From a bacterium (GTDB lineage Bacteria; Cyanobacteriota; Vampirovibrionia; Gastranaerophilales; Gastranaerophilaceae), in assembly GCA_017470815.1 (NCBI GenBank), contig JAFUXT010000063.1:1-40106 (forward strand): 40,106 bases of DNA, read 5' to 3'. Shown here piece by piece: positions 1 through 7,745 of the stretch; the first letter of the stretch is position 1, and each line of letters starts with the position of its first letter. The position numbers and the translations under genes are program-made. The notes beneath the pieces were generated by a model that did no database searches, was not told where the DNA came from, and saw only the letters and a program-made list of their open reading frames with translations.

Positions 1-75
1 GTTGCCGGTGGCAAGTTCGGAGCGGGGCAGTCGAACCGAAAACCGAGAGGTTTGAGTGAGACGTTTAGAGAATAA
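1..75 (+). CDS. 3' end of a host gene (partial)
   Basis: An open frame runs from the window edge to a TAA at 73-75 and encodes a basic, glycine-rich C-terminal tail ending in GLSETFRE. Its GC content is clearly above the AT-rich DNA that follows. That fits a chromosomal gene upstream of the tRNA insertion locus. Only 24 residues are visible and I do not recognise the family. A basic Gly/Arg/Lys tail is common in RNA-binding proteins, but this is only a hint. Confidence 0.45.
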   Translation, partial: VAGGKFGAGQSNRKPRGLSETFRE

Positions 76-152
76 GATGCTCTAGACAGCTGAGACGCAT
101 GTAACAATTTAATAACAAGGTATGCGTCTGTAGCTCAGCTGGATAGAGCATC
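76..152. repeat. Imperfect inverted repeat antisense to tRNA 5' half
   Basis: The left arm 76-100 is a near-perfect reverse complement of 122-152, the acceptor and D-arm part of the truncated tRNA copy. Three perfectly paired blocks of 9, 6 and 8 bp are interrupted by short unpaired stretches at 85-86, 130-135 and 142-143. The 21-nt loop is AT-rich. The left arm starts directly after the stop codon of the host gene. The fold would compete with a cloverleaf. It may be a scar of an earlier integration or rearrangement at this tRNA. Confidence 0.6.
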
Positions 153-166
153 TGCCTTCTAAGCGG
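124..166 (+). pseudogene. Truncated tRNA-Arg copy (5' half only)
   Basis: Positions 124-163 match the first 40 nt of the intact tRNA-Arg at 219 with two differences, covering acceptor 5' strand, D-arm and anticodon loop CTTCTAA. After the anticodon arm the sequence diverges, with no T-arm and no 3' acceptor strand. It cannot make a functional tRNA. Together with 219-292 it forms a direct repeat of the tRNA 5' half, as left behind by integration, excision or replacement events at a tRNA locus. Confidence 0.7.
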
Positions 167-218
167 TAGGGCAACGGTACAAAACATTGAAAATTGAATA
201 AAATAAAAAATATGACAT

Positions 219-292
219 GCGTCTGTAGCTCAGTTGGATAGAGCACCTGCCTTCTAAGCAGGGTGTCGCGCGTTCGAATCGCGCCAGGCGTA
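219..292 (+). tRNA. tRNA-Arg (anticodon TCT)
   Basis: A complete cloverleaf is visible. The acceptor GCGTCTG pairs with CAGGCGT using two G-U pairs, and the discriminator is A. The D-arm is GCTC/GAGC, the anticodon stem CCTGC/GCAGG closes the loop CTTCTAA with anticodon TCT, and the T-arm is GCGCG TTCGAAT CGCGC. CCA is not encoded. A T-run directly after the gene can serve as its terminator. The integrase gene begins 93 bp downstream and reads toward the tRNA, so the 3' half is the probable attachment core, restored by phage DNA. Confidence 0.95.
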
Positions 293-310
293 TTTTTTGT
301 TGAAAAATTA

Positions 311-332
311 TTTTTCCCGACTTTTTCCCGAC
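311..332. repeat. Tandem 11-bp repeat, candidate integrase arm sites
   Basis: TTTTTCCCGAC occurs twice in direct tandem (311-321 and 322-332), between the tRNA attachment locus and the integrase stop codon. Tyrosine integrases with an N-terminal arm-binding domain use short direct repeats beside the crossover core, so these are good arm-type site candidates. The assignment rests on position and repetition only. Confidence 0.45.
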
Positions 333-384
333 CTATACGACTGATATTCCGAGATAGTAAATGATAATGAAAAATGCAAAAATT

Positions 385-1437
385 TTAAGAGCATAATAAC
401 TCAATAGCATTTCTCTTTTTCATAGCATTTGTATGTGTGTATCTTTCGGTTACTGATACACTACTATGTCCTAATATTTCTTGAACAGTTCTTATATCAG
501 CACCATTTTCTAACATTCTTGTTGCTGCGGTATGTCTTAAATCATGAAAACGAAAATCTTTAATTTCGGCTTTTTCCAATACGGAATTAAATGACTTCTT
601 AATATCGTTATATGGTAATCCGGTGTCTTTGTTGATAAATACATATTCACTACCATTATTTTGTAGCCTTTTTAATATCTTCATTAATTTTGAAGATATA
701 GGTATTTTTCTTGATTTGCCGGATTTTGTTTCTAACAATTCGATAAATTCATAATCAAAATCTATGTAAGACCATTTTAGAGTAAATATTTCACCTCTAC
801 GCATAGCCGTTTGTAAAGCACAGTCTATAATATCTTTTAAATGGATATAAGGATAAATTGTTTTTGGTATATGACCTCTACCTATTACATCATAGCCTCG
901 TTCAATTTCTTCAAATAATCTCTTTTCTTCTTCCGGTGATAAAACTCTTGTTTTATAATTATTCTCTTTTAATTTTTTGACCGACCACATTGGATTCTTA
1001 TTTATTAAATCATTTGCAACGGCAATATTAAGCATTTTACTTAATGCTTGTAGATGTCTATTTATTGTAGCATTTTTATTTTCAGTATTATGCTTAATAT
1101 CCCTTTTAAAATCTTCAATTAATGCCGGAGTAATATCTTGTAAATCAATATTGCCAAAATACTCTAAAAATACATTTGTACTGTGAATATCACCTTTATA
1201 TGATTTTTTATTACATTCAGAATAGTCTAAATATAGTTTTATTGCATATTTTAGAGTAGGTTTAGGTTTATTATCTAAAATACCGAGATTACCTTTCATA
1301 ATCTCGGCTTTTACTACTGCCTCATATTGGAGTGCGGTCTTTTGATCAACCGCACCCTTACATGCTCTGTAATACTCTTTACCATTGAGTTGAAAGCGGT
1401 AATACCATTTGTTATTACCCTTTTTAAATACACTCAT
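385..1437 (-). CDS. int: Tyrosine-family prophage integrase
   Basis: This 350-residue site-specific recombinase integrates and excises the prophage. The N-terminus (about 1-30) looks like an arm-binding domain, 60-160 is the helical core-binding domain, and the catalytic domain follows from about 165. Active-site residues are visible: R213 (TAMRRGE), K238 (TKSGK), H298 and R301 (HDLRH), H324 (LGHSS) and the nucleophile Y333 (ERYTH). The length is normal for phage integrases. The ATG is preceded by AAAGGTGG. The gene is last in the leftward operon, 1 nt after the excisionase-like gene, and points at the tRNA-Arg target. Confidence 0.96.
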   Translation of the reverse strand: MSVFKKGNNKWYYRFQLNGKEYYRACKGAVDQKTALQYEAVVKAEIMKGNLGILDNKPKPTLKYAIKLYLDYSECNKKSYKGDIHSTNVFLEYFGNIDLQDITPALIEDFKRDIKHNTENKNATINRHLQALSKMLNIAVANDLINKNPMWSVKKLKENNYKTRVLSPEEEKRLFEEIERGYDVIGRGHIPKTIYPYIHLKDIIDCALQTAMRRGEIFTLKWSYIDFDYEFIELLETKSGKSRKIPISSKLMKILKRLQNNGSEYVFINKDTGLPYNDIKKSFNSVLEKAEIKDFRFHDLRHTAATRMLENGADIRTVQEILGHSSVSVTERYTHTNAMKKRNAIELLCS

Positions 1438-1438
1438 T

Positions 1439-1654
1439 TTAAGCCACCTTTCTTTTTCTTTCTTCGAGCCAATCTTTTAGAGAATCCTCGAAAAATACTA
1501 TTTCTTTACCCATTTTGTCCATTACTTTTGCCGGAATAATTTTCCTAGCAATCCAATTATTTAATTTGATTAACCTTTTTTGTGGGTTATCAATCATATC
1601 CGCAAACAAGAAGTCTGCGGTCTTTCTTTTTGTCCAAAGCCCGCTTTTTTCCAT
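1439..1654 (-). CDS. Excisionase-like small DNA-binding protein
   Basis: A 71-residue basic protein with an excisionase/MerR-type winged-helix look: a predicted helix-turn-helix around residues 5-35 ([10 protein letters not shown] then [19 protein letters not shown]), a short beta hairpin (KEIVFF), and a C-terminal helix ([12 protein letters not shown]). Many recombination directionality factors have this layout. It lies directly upstream of the integrase with 1 nt between them, the usual partner position. The start has AAAGGAG seven bases ahead. Small helix-turn-helix proteins are hard to separate from other regulators, so the role is inferred mainly from context. Confidence 0.7.
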   Translation of the reverse strand: MEKSGLWTKRKTADFLFADMIDNPQKRLIKLNNWIARKIIPAKVMDKMGKEIVFFEDSLKDWLEERKRKVA

Positions 1655-1666
1655 ATCAATACTCCT

Positions 1667-1963
1667 TTATGCCGTCTTTTTAAGATTATTTACTCTAAAA
1701 GTATCAATCATTTTCTTTACTTGCATTGGTTGTTCTTTGCATAGAACATAGGCTTTTAAAGCGGAATCAGACCTATAAATAGAATCACATAACTCCGTCT
1801 TTATGTTTATACCTCTATCTTTTAGTCTGCTGATACACTTTCCTAGATATTTTATTTTGTATTGTTTAGCATCATTTCGTGTAATACTTCCAAATGCGAT
1901 TAAATGTTGTAAAACTGTATCAATTTGTGACATATTATTTTGCGAATATAAATTACCGTACAT
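1667..1963 (-). CDS. Small helix-turn-helix protein (HTH_39-like)
   Basis: A 98-residue protein. Residues 10-55 resemble the phage HTH_39 domain: MSQIDTVLQHLIAFGSITR, a turn, then a helix ending in SRLKDRGINIKTE, a winged helix that reads as a DNA-binding module. The tail is short and basic. The start is preceded by GAGAGG inside the end of the helicase gene, 1 nt upstream. In phages this family sits among replication and recombination genes. Here it lies between helicase and excisionase, so it may regulate or assist replication. No enzymatic residues are visible. Confidence 0.6.
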   Translation of the reverse strand: MYGNLYSQNNMSQIDTVLQHLIAFGSITRNDAKQYKIKYLGKCISRLKDRGINIKTELCDSIYRSDSALKAYVLCKEQPMQVKKMIDTFRVNNLKKTA

Positions 1964-1964
1964 G

Positions 1965-3167
1965 TTAATACCTCTCTCTTATATTTTGTGTACTTCCGTC
2001 ATAGTGCAAATGTGCGGTTTTATTGCTTTCCGTATGCCTAGATTTTGCAACTATGAATTGTAAATCATATTCTTTATACTTTTCAGGCTCAAAATATGCA
2101 GGGCGGTGGATAAAACATACAGTATCGGCATCTTGTTCGATTTTGCCGGAATCTCTCAAATCCGATAATCTTGGTGTTTTATCTTGTCTATCTGCGTATG
2201 CTCTATTAAGTTGATGCAAAACAAAGAAAGGTTTATTTACTTCCATAGCGGTTAATTTAAGTTCTCTTGAAATGTCAGATACTCTTTCATAGGTAGAACG
2301 AGTATTACCGCCACTTATTAAACTTAAATAATCAATAAAAACAATGTCACTACTAGATTTCTTTTCAAGTTTTTTAATTTCTTTTACTGTTATATCGTAT
2401 TTAGTGCTTATTTTTATTGGTAAAGAAGTCAACATACCGTTAATGTAGTTCTCGTATAGATTTTTTTCATAGGGATTAAAACTAAATGACCGTTGTTTAC
2501 TTGCATCTACTTTTGTTTGAGAACAAATAAGACGGTTTTGTATTTGGGGTAAAGTCATTTCTAAACTAAATAAATCTACCTTAATACCCTGTTTAGCCAA
2601 ATTAACAATGAGATTAATCATCATACAAGTTTTGCCCATGCCTGTTGCACCTGCAAAGATGATTAAATCACCACCAAGCATACAACCTAATCGGGCATCT
2701 ATTGACGGATAGCCTGTCTTTATTGTTTTTGCATTTTCTTTTTTTACTAGCAGTTGGTCTGCATTATACGCAATATCTAATAATATTGAGGTATCTGTAT
2801 ATTTTTCTTTTTCTCTTTGGATTTTTTCTATATCGTTAAAATATGAGGCATTTTTGGTTATTCTATCAAAATAAGCATCATGAATTTTATTGACATAAAA
2901 TTTGTAATTTATATTCGTGATAAAATTTTCCTGAAGTAAAAGAATGGTCTTTTTCTCATAATTATTAGACAATTTTTCTTCTATATTAAATACATTTACT
3001 TCGTGACCGGATTTAAACAAGTTTTCAGCAATATCAAAAAATTTTGCATACAAACGATTAGTAAACATTCTTGAATTTAGTTCACTAAAAAGGACTTCTT
3101 GCATATCTTTTTTAGATGCAATAAGCATAGACATTACTTCTTGCTCATAATCACTTAATAATTGCAT
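1965..3167 (-). CDS. dnaB-like: Replicative DNA helicase, DnaB family
   Basis: A 400-residue hexameric helicase that would unwind phage DNA at the fork. Residues 1-120 match the DnaB N-terminal helical domain. The RecA-fold motor follows: Walker A GATGMGKT (173-180), FSLEM (about 200-204), Walker B DIVFIDYL with D279, and sensor region HQLNR (318-322). SGKIEQDAD and VAKSRH near the C-terminus are typical late DnaB motifs. It is a little shorter than bacterial DnaB, as phage versions often are. It sits in one operon with SSB, RecT and the YqaJ nuclease. No separate primase or helicase loader is recognised. Confidence 0.93.
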   Translation of the reverse strand: MQLLSDYEQEVMSMLIASKKDMQEVLFSELNSRMFTNRLYAKFFDIAENLFKSGHEVNVFNIEEKLSNNYEKKTILLLQENFITNINYKFYVNKIHDAYFDRITKNASYFNDIEKIQREKEKYTDTSILLDIAYNADQLLVKKENAKTIKTGYPSIDARLGCMLGGDLIIFAGATGMGKTCMMINLIVNLAKQGIKVDLFSLEMTLPQIQNRLICSQTKVDASKQRSFSFNPYEKNLYENYINGMLTSLPIKISTKYDITVKEIKKLEKKSSSDIVFIDYLSLISGGNTRSTYERVSDISRELKLTAMEVNKPFFVLHQLNRAYADRQDKTPRLSDLRDSGKIEQDADTVCFIHRPAYFEPEKYKEYDLQFIVAKSRHTESNKTAHLHYDGSTQNIRERY

Positions 3168-3204
3168 TATATAGTTTTCTCTCTCTTTATCTTATTTTTT
3201 TGGT

Positions 3205-3600
3205 TTATGCTGCTTGTTCATCTGAGGATTGTTCATCAGTAGAATCAATATCAACATATTTATTGTTTTCTGCATCCCAACGGACTTTTTTGAAATTCCA
3301 ACCTATTAATTCAATTTTGTTTTTCTTTCTTCCGTCTTGGGTTTGGTATGTATTAATACTTACTTTTCCGGTTACACGCAAATAATCACCTTTTATACAT
3401 TCTTCAGTTATTCTTTCTGCAACATTATCTTTTTTCGTATTGAAGAATATTATGGGGAATGTTTCGTAATTATTGGCATCTTCAGAATCATTTGTATTTG
3501 GCTTTTTCTTTGAAAGATAAATACTTGTCATACATGTACCGTTTTCAAAGTATTGTATTTTCAGCCAATTTAACCTACCCAAAATTTCAAATTTATTCAT
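3205..3600 (-). CDS. ssb: Single-stranded DNA-binding protein
   Basis: A 131-residue OB-fold protein. MNKFEILGRLNW at the N-terminus, a central beta region (YETFPIIFFNTKKDNVAERI), then KGDYLRVTGKVSINTYQTQDG are the usual SSB signatures. The C-terminus is acidic (DSTDEQSSDEQAA) but lacks the classic DDDIPF end, so its host-protein contacts may differ. It would coat ssDNA made by the helicase and exonuclease. Its ATG overlaps the RecT stop codon by 1 nt, which suggests translational coupling. Confidence 0.85.
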   Translation of the reverse strand: MNKFEILGRLNWLKIQYFENGTCMTSIYLSKKKPNTNDSEDANNYETFPIIFFNTKKDNVAERITEECIKGDYLRVTGKVSINTYQTQDGRKKNKIELIGWNFKKVRWDAENNKYVDIDSTDEQSSDEQAA

Positions 3601-4454
3601 TAAGCGACACTCCTTTCTACTTCTATAATTTGTTCGTCATTCCAATTTGTTTCATCTTTGACATTGAACATATCAATATCAAGTTTAGATTTTGTTGTAT
3701 TATCCATAGCGATTGCCTTTTGAAGTTCTACTGATTTTGGCAATAATTTTGCTAATTGAATAATTACAGTTTTCTTACACATAGCATCGGGGAATTTATA
3801 CCAAGAAGAATTTTTATCAAATGATTGTGTTTCTTTATCAAAACATTTTGAATGGGTTTTACCATGTTCTATACAAGCATCTTTATCCATTACCTTAAAT
3901 ACACAACCACCTTCTTTAATTTTTGCGACTGCGTAATATGCAATTACTTCGCCACGATTTTTAAATACCGGACTATGATGTAAATATGAGTTTGTACCGT
4001 ACTCATATTCAAATTTATCGTTTTCGTGTACTGCGTGTGTATCAAGATATTCTGCTGCATTATGGCGATAGAATAACTCAATATATCCTTTGTAACCTAT
4101 TTGAAATTGAGCCTCCGGCACTTTTATCCACTTTACTTTTCCGTTTTCATCAACAATTTTTTTACTGTTCATATACGGATTAATGTATGCTTGTCCTTCA
4201 ACATTCGGCTCTAATCCTAATTGTGCGGATTGAAATAATGCACCGAGAATACTCATTGGATTACATTCAGCCAATTTAGGATTTTGTCTTAATGTTGTTA
4301 GGGCAATTCTTACCAATCGTTCTGCGTTCAAGTGTGCCGGAAGTGCTTTGCCTAATTCCTTTAAACTTGCTTTTATCAGAACTTCAATAGGTTTTGATTT
4401 TTCCCTTTGTTCTTTTGCTTGTATAGTAATTTCTGCAACTTGTGTATTAGTCAT
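3600..4454 (-). CDS. recT: RecT-family ssDNA-annealing recombinase
   Basis: A 284-residue single-strand annealing protein. Family motifs are clear: LLIKAS-like helix then LPAHLNAERLVRIALTTLRQ, NPMSILGALFQSAQLGLEPN and QAQFQIGYKGYIELFYR-type core, and a C-terminal KTVIIQLAKLLPKS. It pairs with the YqaJ-type nuclease upstream for phage homologous recombination. I chose the ATG at 4454 because AAAGGA lies ahead of it. The longer form starting with GTG at 4523 has no binding site and would overlap the zinc-ribbon gene in another frame. The start overlaps that gene's end by 8 bp. Confidence 0.92.
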   Translation of the reverse strand: MTNTQVAEITIQAKEQREKSKPIEVLIKASLKELGKALPAHLNAERLVRIALTTLRQNPKLAECNPMSILGALFQSAQLGLEPNVEGQAYINPYMNSKKIVDENGKVKWIKVPEAQFQIGYKGYIELFYRHNAAEYLDTHAVHENDKFEYEYGTNSYLHHSPVFKNRGEVIAYYAVAKIKEGGCVFKVMDKDACIEHGKTHSKCFDKETQSFDKNSSWYKFPDAMCKKTVIIQLAKLLPKSVELQKAIAMDNTTKSKLDIDMFNVKDETNWNDEQIIEVERSVA

Positions 4455-4605
4455 ATTTTCCTTTCCGTCTTGCGACTTTTTTTCTTTTTCTACTTCTTTG
4501 TCGGATTGTTCCCATATTTTCACCGCAAAAAGGGCAATAATAACTTTTAAAAGATATTATTAGTTTCTCTTTGCGAGGGTTTCCACCGCAAAAATAACAT
4601 TTCAT
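4447..4605 (-). CDS. Small zinc-ribbon protein
   Basis: A 52-residue protein with two Cys-x2-Cys knuckles: CYFC at 3-6 and CPFC at 24-27, each followed by Gly, forming one four-cysteine zinc ribbon. The C-terminal third is strongly basic (RQRSRKRKKVARRKGK). It starts at an ATG with AAGGAG six bases ahead and overlaps the RecT start by 8 bp, typical of a coupled operon gene. The frame is shorter than usual ORF cut-offs. A zinc ribbon plus basic tail suggests nucleic-acid binding within the recombination cassette. The function is unknown. Confidence 0.8.
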   Translation of the reverse strand: MKCYFCGGNPRKEKLIISFKSYYCPFCGENMGTIRQRSRKRKKVARRKGKYD

Positions 4606-4635
4606 TTTTTTACTCCTTATGTGTTGTGTAGTTGG

Positions 4636-5526
4636 TTAAGCCGCTTTTTTCTTATTGGCAAATACTCTTAATGTTCTTGATTCCGAAATATTTGAGTATT
4701 TTTCATATAGTTTATCTGCTCTCAATTTTTCAGTATCTACTACTGATTTTGATACTTTAAACCAAGATAATTTATACTTGTCAGTAAGTATTCCGGCATG
4801 GGTGTTAATGATATTTTTGAGTTCTGCCTCTAGCATTTTCCTTTCATTATCAAGAGAAGTCATATCTGCTTTAATAGAAACCAATTTTTCTATCTTGCTT
4901 TCTAATTCTTGGTCTTGGATAAATTCCTGTTCTGGTGTAGGATAAACTTTAGCCATTATATCGTTATCATCCGGTGTAATAGCAGGCATTGTTTTTGTTT
5001 GTACGCACTCCCAAAATCTGATAGCCATATCGACCATAATATTAAACAGTTCTTGATCAAAATTTATTTCTTTATATTTAAAACTTTGACCGCCAATTAA
5101 TACTGCAATATGTCCTTTCTTTCTGCCTGTTATTCCTAGATACCAAACGACTTGTAAGATGTATTCGGTAGGGATTTCATCATCTTTCCACTCGTCTTTT
5201 TTGAAACTTCCACAAGTTTTGCACTCTAACAGTTCATCAGAGCCGACTATTAACCTATCGACATGAGCAACCATAAACGGATATTTTTTGTGTGTATATT
5301 TTTCTTTTCGTTTACGCACTTTTAATCCGGTCTTTTTAGAAAATTGTTGAGCAACAAATTCTTCTAATTCTTTTCCAAGTTGCACCGCCTCATTGTCGGA
5401 TAAATCTTTTGGCTCTACTTCGCCTGTTTTTTCTAGCCATAATGTTAATGGGGTTTTCCAACGGCTCATTCCCATAACTGCGGCTATATCCGAGCCACCA
5501 ATAAAATTTTTGCGATCTTCTGACAT
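4636..5526 (-). CDS. YqaJ-type viral recombinase exonuclease
   Basis: A 296-residue PD-(D/E)xK nuclease related to lambda exonuclease. The N-terminal GGSDIAAVMGMSRWKTPLTLW is the YqaJ signature. LGKELEEFVAQQF supplies the early glutamate, AHVDRLIV holds D90, and LLECKT holds E101 and K103. YILQVVWYLGITG is the usual helix after the active site. Residues 200-250 form a charged coiled coil. It should resect double-stranded ends for RecT annealing. The gene is followed by the zinc-ribbon gene and RecT, the usual order for Exo/annealase modules. Confidence 0.93.
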   Translation of the reverse strand: MSEDRKNFIGGSDIAAVMGMSRWKTPLTLWLEKTGEVEPKDLSDNEAVQLGKELEEFVAQQFSKKTGLKVRKRKEKYTHKKYPFMVAHVDRLIVGSDELLECKTCGSFKKDEWKDDEIPTEYILQVVWYLGITGRKKGHIAVLIGGQSFKYKEINFDQELFNIMVDMAIRFWECVQTKTMPAITPDDNDIMAKVYPTPEQEFIQDQELESKIEKLVSIKADMTSLDNERKMLEAELKNIINTHAGILTDKYKLSWFKVSKSVVDTEKLRADKLYEKYSNISESRTLRVFANKKKAA

Positions 5527-5545
5527 AAATTAACTCCTTTCTTTT

Positions 5546-5725
5546 TCAGCAGAAGTCTTTTTCTAAACAACCTTTGACAGTCAGATACGCAAAATTACAA
5601 AACTTTGTTGTATCTTCCTGTAAAGAATAATCGGTAGTTTCACCACCTTCTGAAAATTCAAAAATCAATTCTGCATCTTGATTTTCAATATTTAATAACT
5701 CTTTTACAAAATCTTTTACTTTCAT
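5546..5725 (-). CDS. Small acidic hypothetical protein
   Basis: A 59-residue acidic protein beginning MKVKDFVKELLNIENQDAEL, with a second half containing ACC-type beta residues (IFEFSEGGETTDYSL) and three cysteines near the C-terminus. The ATG has AAAGG seven bases ahead, and the gene lies in line between two operon members with short spacers. I do not recognise the family. The opening resembles small phage proteins that begin with a KDL/E helix, but nothing assigns a role. It is too short for a usual ORF cut-off. Confidence 0.65.
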   Translation of the reverse strand: MKVKDFVKELLNIENQDAELIFEFSEGGETTDYSLQEDTTKFCNFAYLTVKGCLEKDFC

Positions 5726-5729
5726 TTCT

Positions 5730-5912
5730 CTACCTTTCTGCTACTAATCCGTTTTCCCTAAATGTTTCTTTAATGTCTTTTGCCTGCATAAACAGGGGTA
5801 AATCTTTGGGTAAATCAACAGTTTTTGTATTAATTTGTGCGTAATAATCCGGCACAAATTTACCCGAACTGTTGCGAAAACCTCTTGATTTTCTTCTTTG
5901 GTTTTTTGCCAT
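5730..5912 (-). CDS. Small basic hypothetical protein, first gene of leftward operon
   Basis: A 60-residue protein with a very basic N-terminus (MAKNQRRKSRGFRNSSGKFV) and a mixed C-terminal half. The binding site GAGAGGAAG lies just ahead of the ATG. It is the first gene after the leftward promoter in the divergent control region. The position is that of an early regulator such as a Cro-like protein or antiterminator, but no helix-turn-helix is obvious. The basic start could bind nucleic acid. The function is not recognised. Confidence 0.65.
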   Translation of the reverse strand: MAKNQRRKSRGFRNSSGKFVPDYYAQINTKTVDLPKDLPLFMQAKDIKETFRENGLVAER

Positions 5913-6056
5913 AACTTCCTCTCTTTTTCATTTTTGAGTACGACAACTAAACCTCATAAATAAAGTTACAAAAAGACAACTTTATTTAAGGGTTAAGTGC
6001 TTGTACTTCCCTCTCTCTCTTGATTTTAATTTTTTAAAATCTTTCTTATTGACCTT

Positions 6057-6120
6057 ATTATTTACCGACATGAAATATTAGTCAACTTAGGTTGACCTAT
6101 TGTAAAGATTATGTTACAAT
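6057..6120. promoter_or_regulatory. Divergent promoters sharing an operator palindrome
   Basis: Rightward: TTGACC (6092-6097), 17-bp spacer, TACAAT (6115-6120). Leftward, read on the minus strand: TTGACT (6085-6080), 17-bp spacer, AATAAT (6062-6057). The palindrome GTCAAC-TTAG-GTTGAC (6081-6096) covers both -35 boxes. The rightward spacer contains TTGTAA-N8-TTACAA (6100-6119), a second inverted repeat. The layout fits a lysogeny switch where one protein controls both the early leftward operon and the repressor gene. The rightward transcript has a leader of about 115 nt. Confidence 0.7.
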
Positions 6121-6162
6121 TTTTAGTGCTGGAAGTTAAGAATTATCACAGGATGACAAATT

Positions 6163-6192
6163 GTAAACTGTTTTAGAAATTTTTACAATTTG
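6163..6192. repeat. Inverted repeat in repressor leader
   Basis: CAAATTGTAAA and TTTTACAATTTG flank about 13 nt between the rightward promoter and the repressor start. The half-sites TTGTAA and TTACAA are those of the upstream repeat at 6100-6119, here 16 bp apart rather than 8. It may be a further operator or an mRNA hairpin. The gene-free stretch 5913-6243 holds nothing else I can identify except AACTTT/AAAGTT pairs near 5963-5985. Confidence 0.45.
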
Positions 6193-6243
6193 CCGAACTT
6201 GTGTACTTTAAATAAAAGATTTTATAGTTATAATTGAGGTACT

Positions 6244-6900
6244 ATGCCTTTTATACATCACACAAAAGAATTTAAACATAAAGATATTTTTGAAGAATAT
6301 CAAAAAGAAATAGCCAAAATCCCTTCAACGACTTATGGCAAAATTTTTAATTTCACAAAACAAAATATATGGAAAAGATTAAAAAAGGATTCTTATATAT
6401 CGTTAGAAGAAAAATCTATTTTGGTGAAACATTTAGAAGATATTAATAAAACCAATACTTTGTTATATAAAAAACTTGCCGATAAAACTACTCATGTAGA
6501 TATACCAATAAAATCAAGTGTTTCTGCAAGTTGTGGTTTTGGTGTAGATGTTTATGATGAAAGTGTCAAAGATTGTTTATCATTACCTATCCATTTACTA
6601 AATCACTTTAACGCAAGTAAAACATCAACCGAAATTATATTTGCGGAAGGTGATAGTATGTTACCCGAAATAAAAGATAATGATATGATTTTGGTTGATA
6701 AATCAAAAACGGATATACAAAATAATCAAACTTATGTATTCAGTTATGACGGACAACCTATGTGCAAAATGTTATCAATAGCAAAAGGTGAGATTATAGC
6801 AATATCAAAAAATACCAAATATCCACCATTTAAGATTGATACATCACTTAATTTTAGAATTGTCGGTCAAGTAGTTGGCTTGTTTCATTCTATGCTTTAG
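6244..6900 (+). CDS. LexA/CI-like phage repressor (S24 peptidase)
   Basis: A 218-residue lysogeny repressor. Residues 15-60 form a helix-turn-helix (IPSTTYGKIFNFTKQNIWKR). A linker follows, then an S24 self-cleavage domain: a likely cleavage site at C97-G98 in SASCGFG, catalytic S138 in EGDSMLPEI and catalytic K175 in PMCKML. In this family, RecA filaments on damaged DNA trigger self-cleavage and induction. The start has GAGG four to five bases ahead. It is the only rightward gene before the late region and is transcribed from the switch promoter. Its 3' end overlaps the convergent broken gene by 11 bp. Confidence 0.93.
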   Translation: MPFIHHTKEFKHKDIFEEYQKEIAKIPSTTYGKIFNFTKQNIWKRLKKDSYISLEEKSILVKHLEDINKTNTLLYKKLADKTTHVDIPIKSSVSASCGFGVDVYDESVKDCLSLPIHLLNHFNASKTSTEIIFAEGDSMLPEIKDNDMILVDKSKTDIQNNQTYVFSYDGQPMCKMLSIAKGEIIAISKNTKYPPFKIDTSLNFRIVGQVVGLFHSML

Positions 6901-7281
6901 ATAATATTAGATTACTATAACCTTTAAAATTCAATTCAAAATCTTCGTCATAAGTTGCACCACAATCCTTACAACAGTAGTGATAGGTTATGTAATTGCC
7001 GTCTATCTCACTACCGGAAGAATCAGTATTGTTAGAATCACAAACAGGGCAAATATAATCTCTGCCTTGTTTTTCTTTAATCTCATAACCGTTACATTCC
7101 CAAAATTCTTTGGCTTGTTCAAAGGTTTTTACCTCAAATTTTTCGTCATAATCATCTTCCTGTCTAAAATGCTCATGATAAAATCTTGTTGCATCTTTTA
7201 TAACATCTTCTTTGGTTTTATAATTCTCAAAATATCTAAATAGTTATTTTTTACCCATTCTGCATCAATTTTTAGAAACAT
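6890..7281 (-). pseudogene. Zinc-finger early protein, frameshifted near 7238-7240
   Basis: The ATG at 7281 has a perfect AAAGGAG site, but its frame stops after 27 codons. From about residue 15 the adjacent frame continues for over 100 codons in fluent coding sequence to TAG at 6890. One extra T in the TTT run (minus strand, near 7238-7240) would restore a single protein of about 130 residues. The C-terminal part has CPVC and CKDC pairs, a probable zinc finger. Either a true 1-nt deletion or a sequencing error is possible. It is the last gene of the early leftward operon. Confidence 0.75.
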
Positions 7282-7293
7282 TTTTACTCCTTT

Positions 7294-7731
7294 CTACCAA
7301 CCGGAAGAATACTCATACCATGCGTGTTCTTCTAGGTCATTTAATTGTTTTACTGTATCTTCAACTTGCTTAAAATACCTATCGTCATATACATCACAAG
7401 CAAATCCGTATGAATCAGCAGCAGGCAATAAAGTCTTTGCCAATTCTTTATTTTCAAGTATTTGCTTACAGTTATCTACAAGTTTTTGTAAATCGCATCC
7501 ACAAACTTCATAATATCCGTCATTATCACAACCGTCTTGAACATTATCCACAAACCATTTATGTATTGCGTGTGCGTTATACCATTGTGCTTGCCGTTCT
7601 ACAATAAATTTAAGCCTATCAAGTCTAACATTGACAGGCTTATCACCAACTTTTAAAGATATTGTTCCGGTTAATACTCCGTATTCGGCATCAACATCTA
7701 TTTTTTTATTCAAATACATATCAAAACCCAT
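7294..7731 (-). CDS. Conserved phage hypothetical protein (MGxDMYL family)
   Basis: A 145-residue protein opening MGFDMYLNKKI, a start seen in a widespread family of small phage proteins with no settled function. Other features are a Trp/His-rich centre (WYNAHAIHKWFVDN), a cysteine pair VCGC, and an acidic, aromatic C-terminus (YEYSSGW). No catalytic motif is evident. AAAGGAGTTGATAA precedes the ATG. It belongs to the early operon of small genes between the repressor and the iteron region, where phages often keep host-takeover or anti-defence proteins. Confidence 0.75.
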   Translation of the reverse strand: MGFDMYLNKKIDVDAEYGVLTGTISLKVGDKPVNVRLDRLKFIVERQAQWYNAHAIHKWFVDNVQDGCDNDGYYEVCGCDLQKLVDNCKQILENKELAKTLLPAADSYGFACDVYDDRYFKQVEDTVKQLNDLEEHAWYEYSSGW

Positions 7732-7745
7732 TTATCAACTCCTTT

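Noticed and set aside
124..198. A second functional tRNA-Arg
   Set aside because: The T-arm and 3' acceptor strand are missing after the anticodon arm.
4455..4523. Longer RecT with GTG start at 4523
   Set aside because: No binding site before the GTG; the stretch is coding in another frame for the zinc-ribbon protein, and ATG 4454 has AAAGGA ahead.
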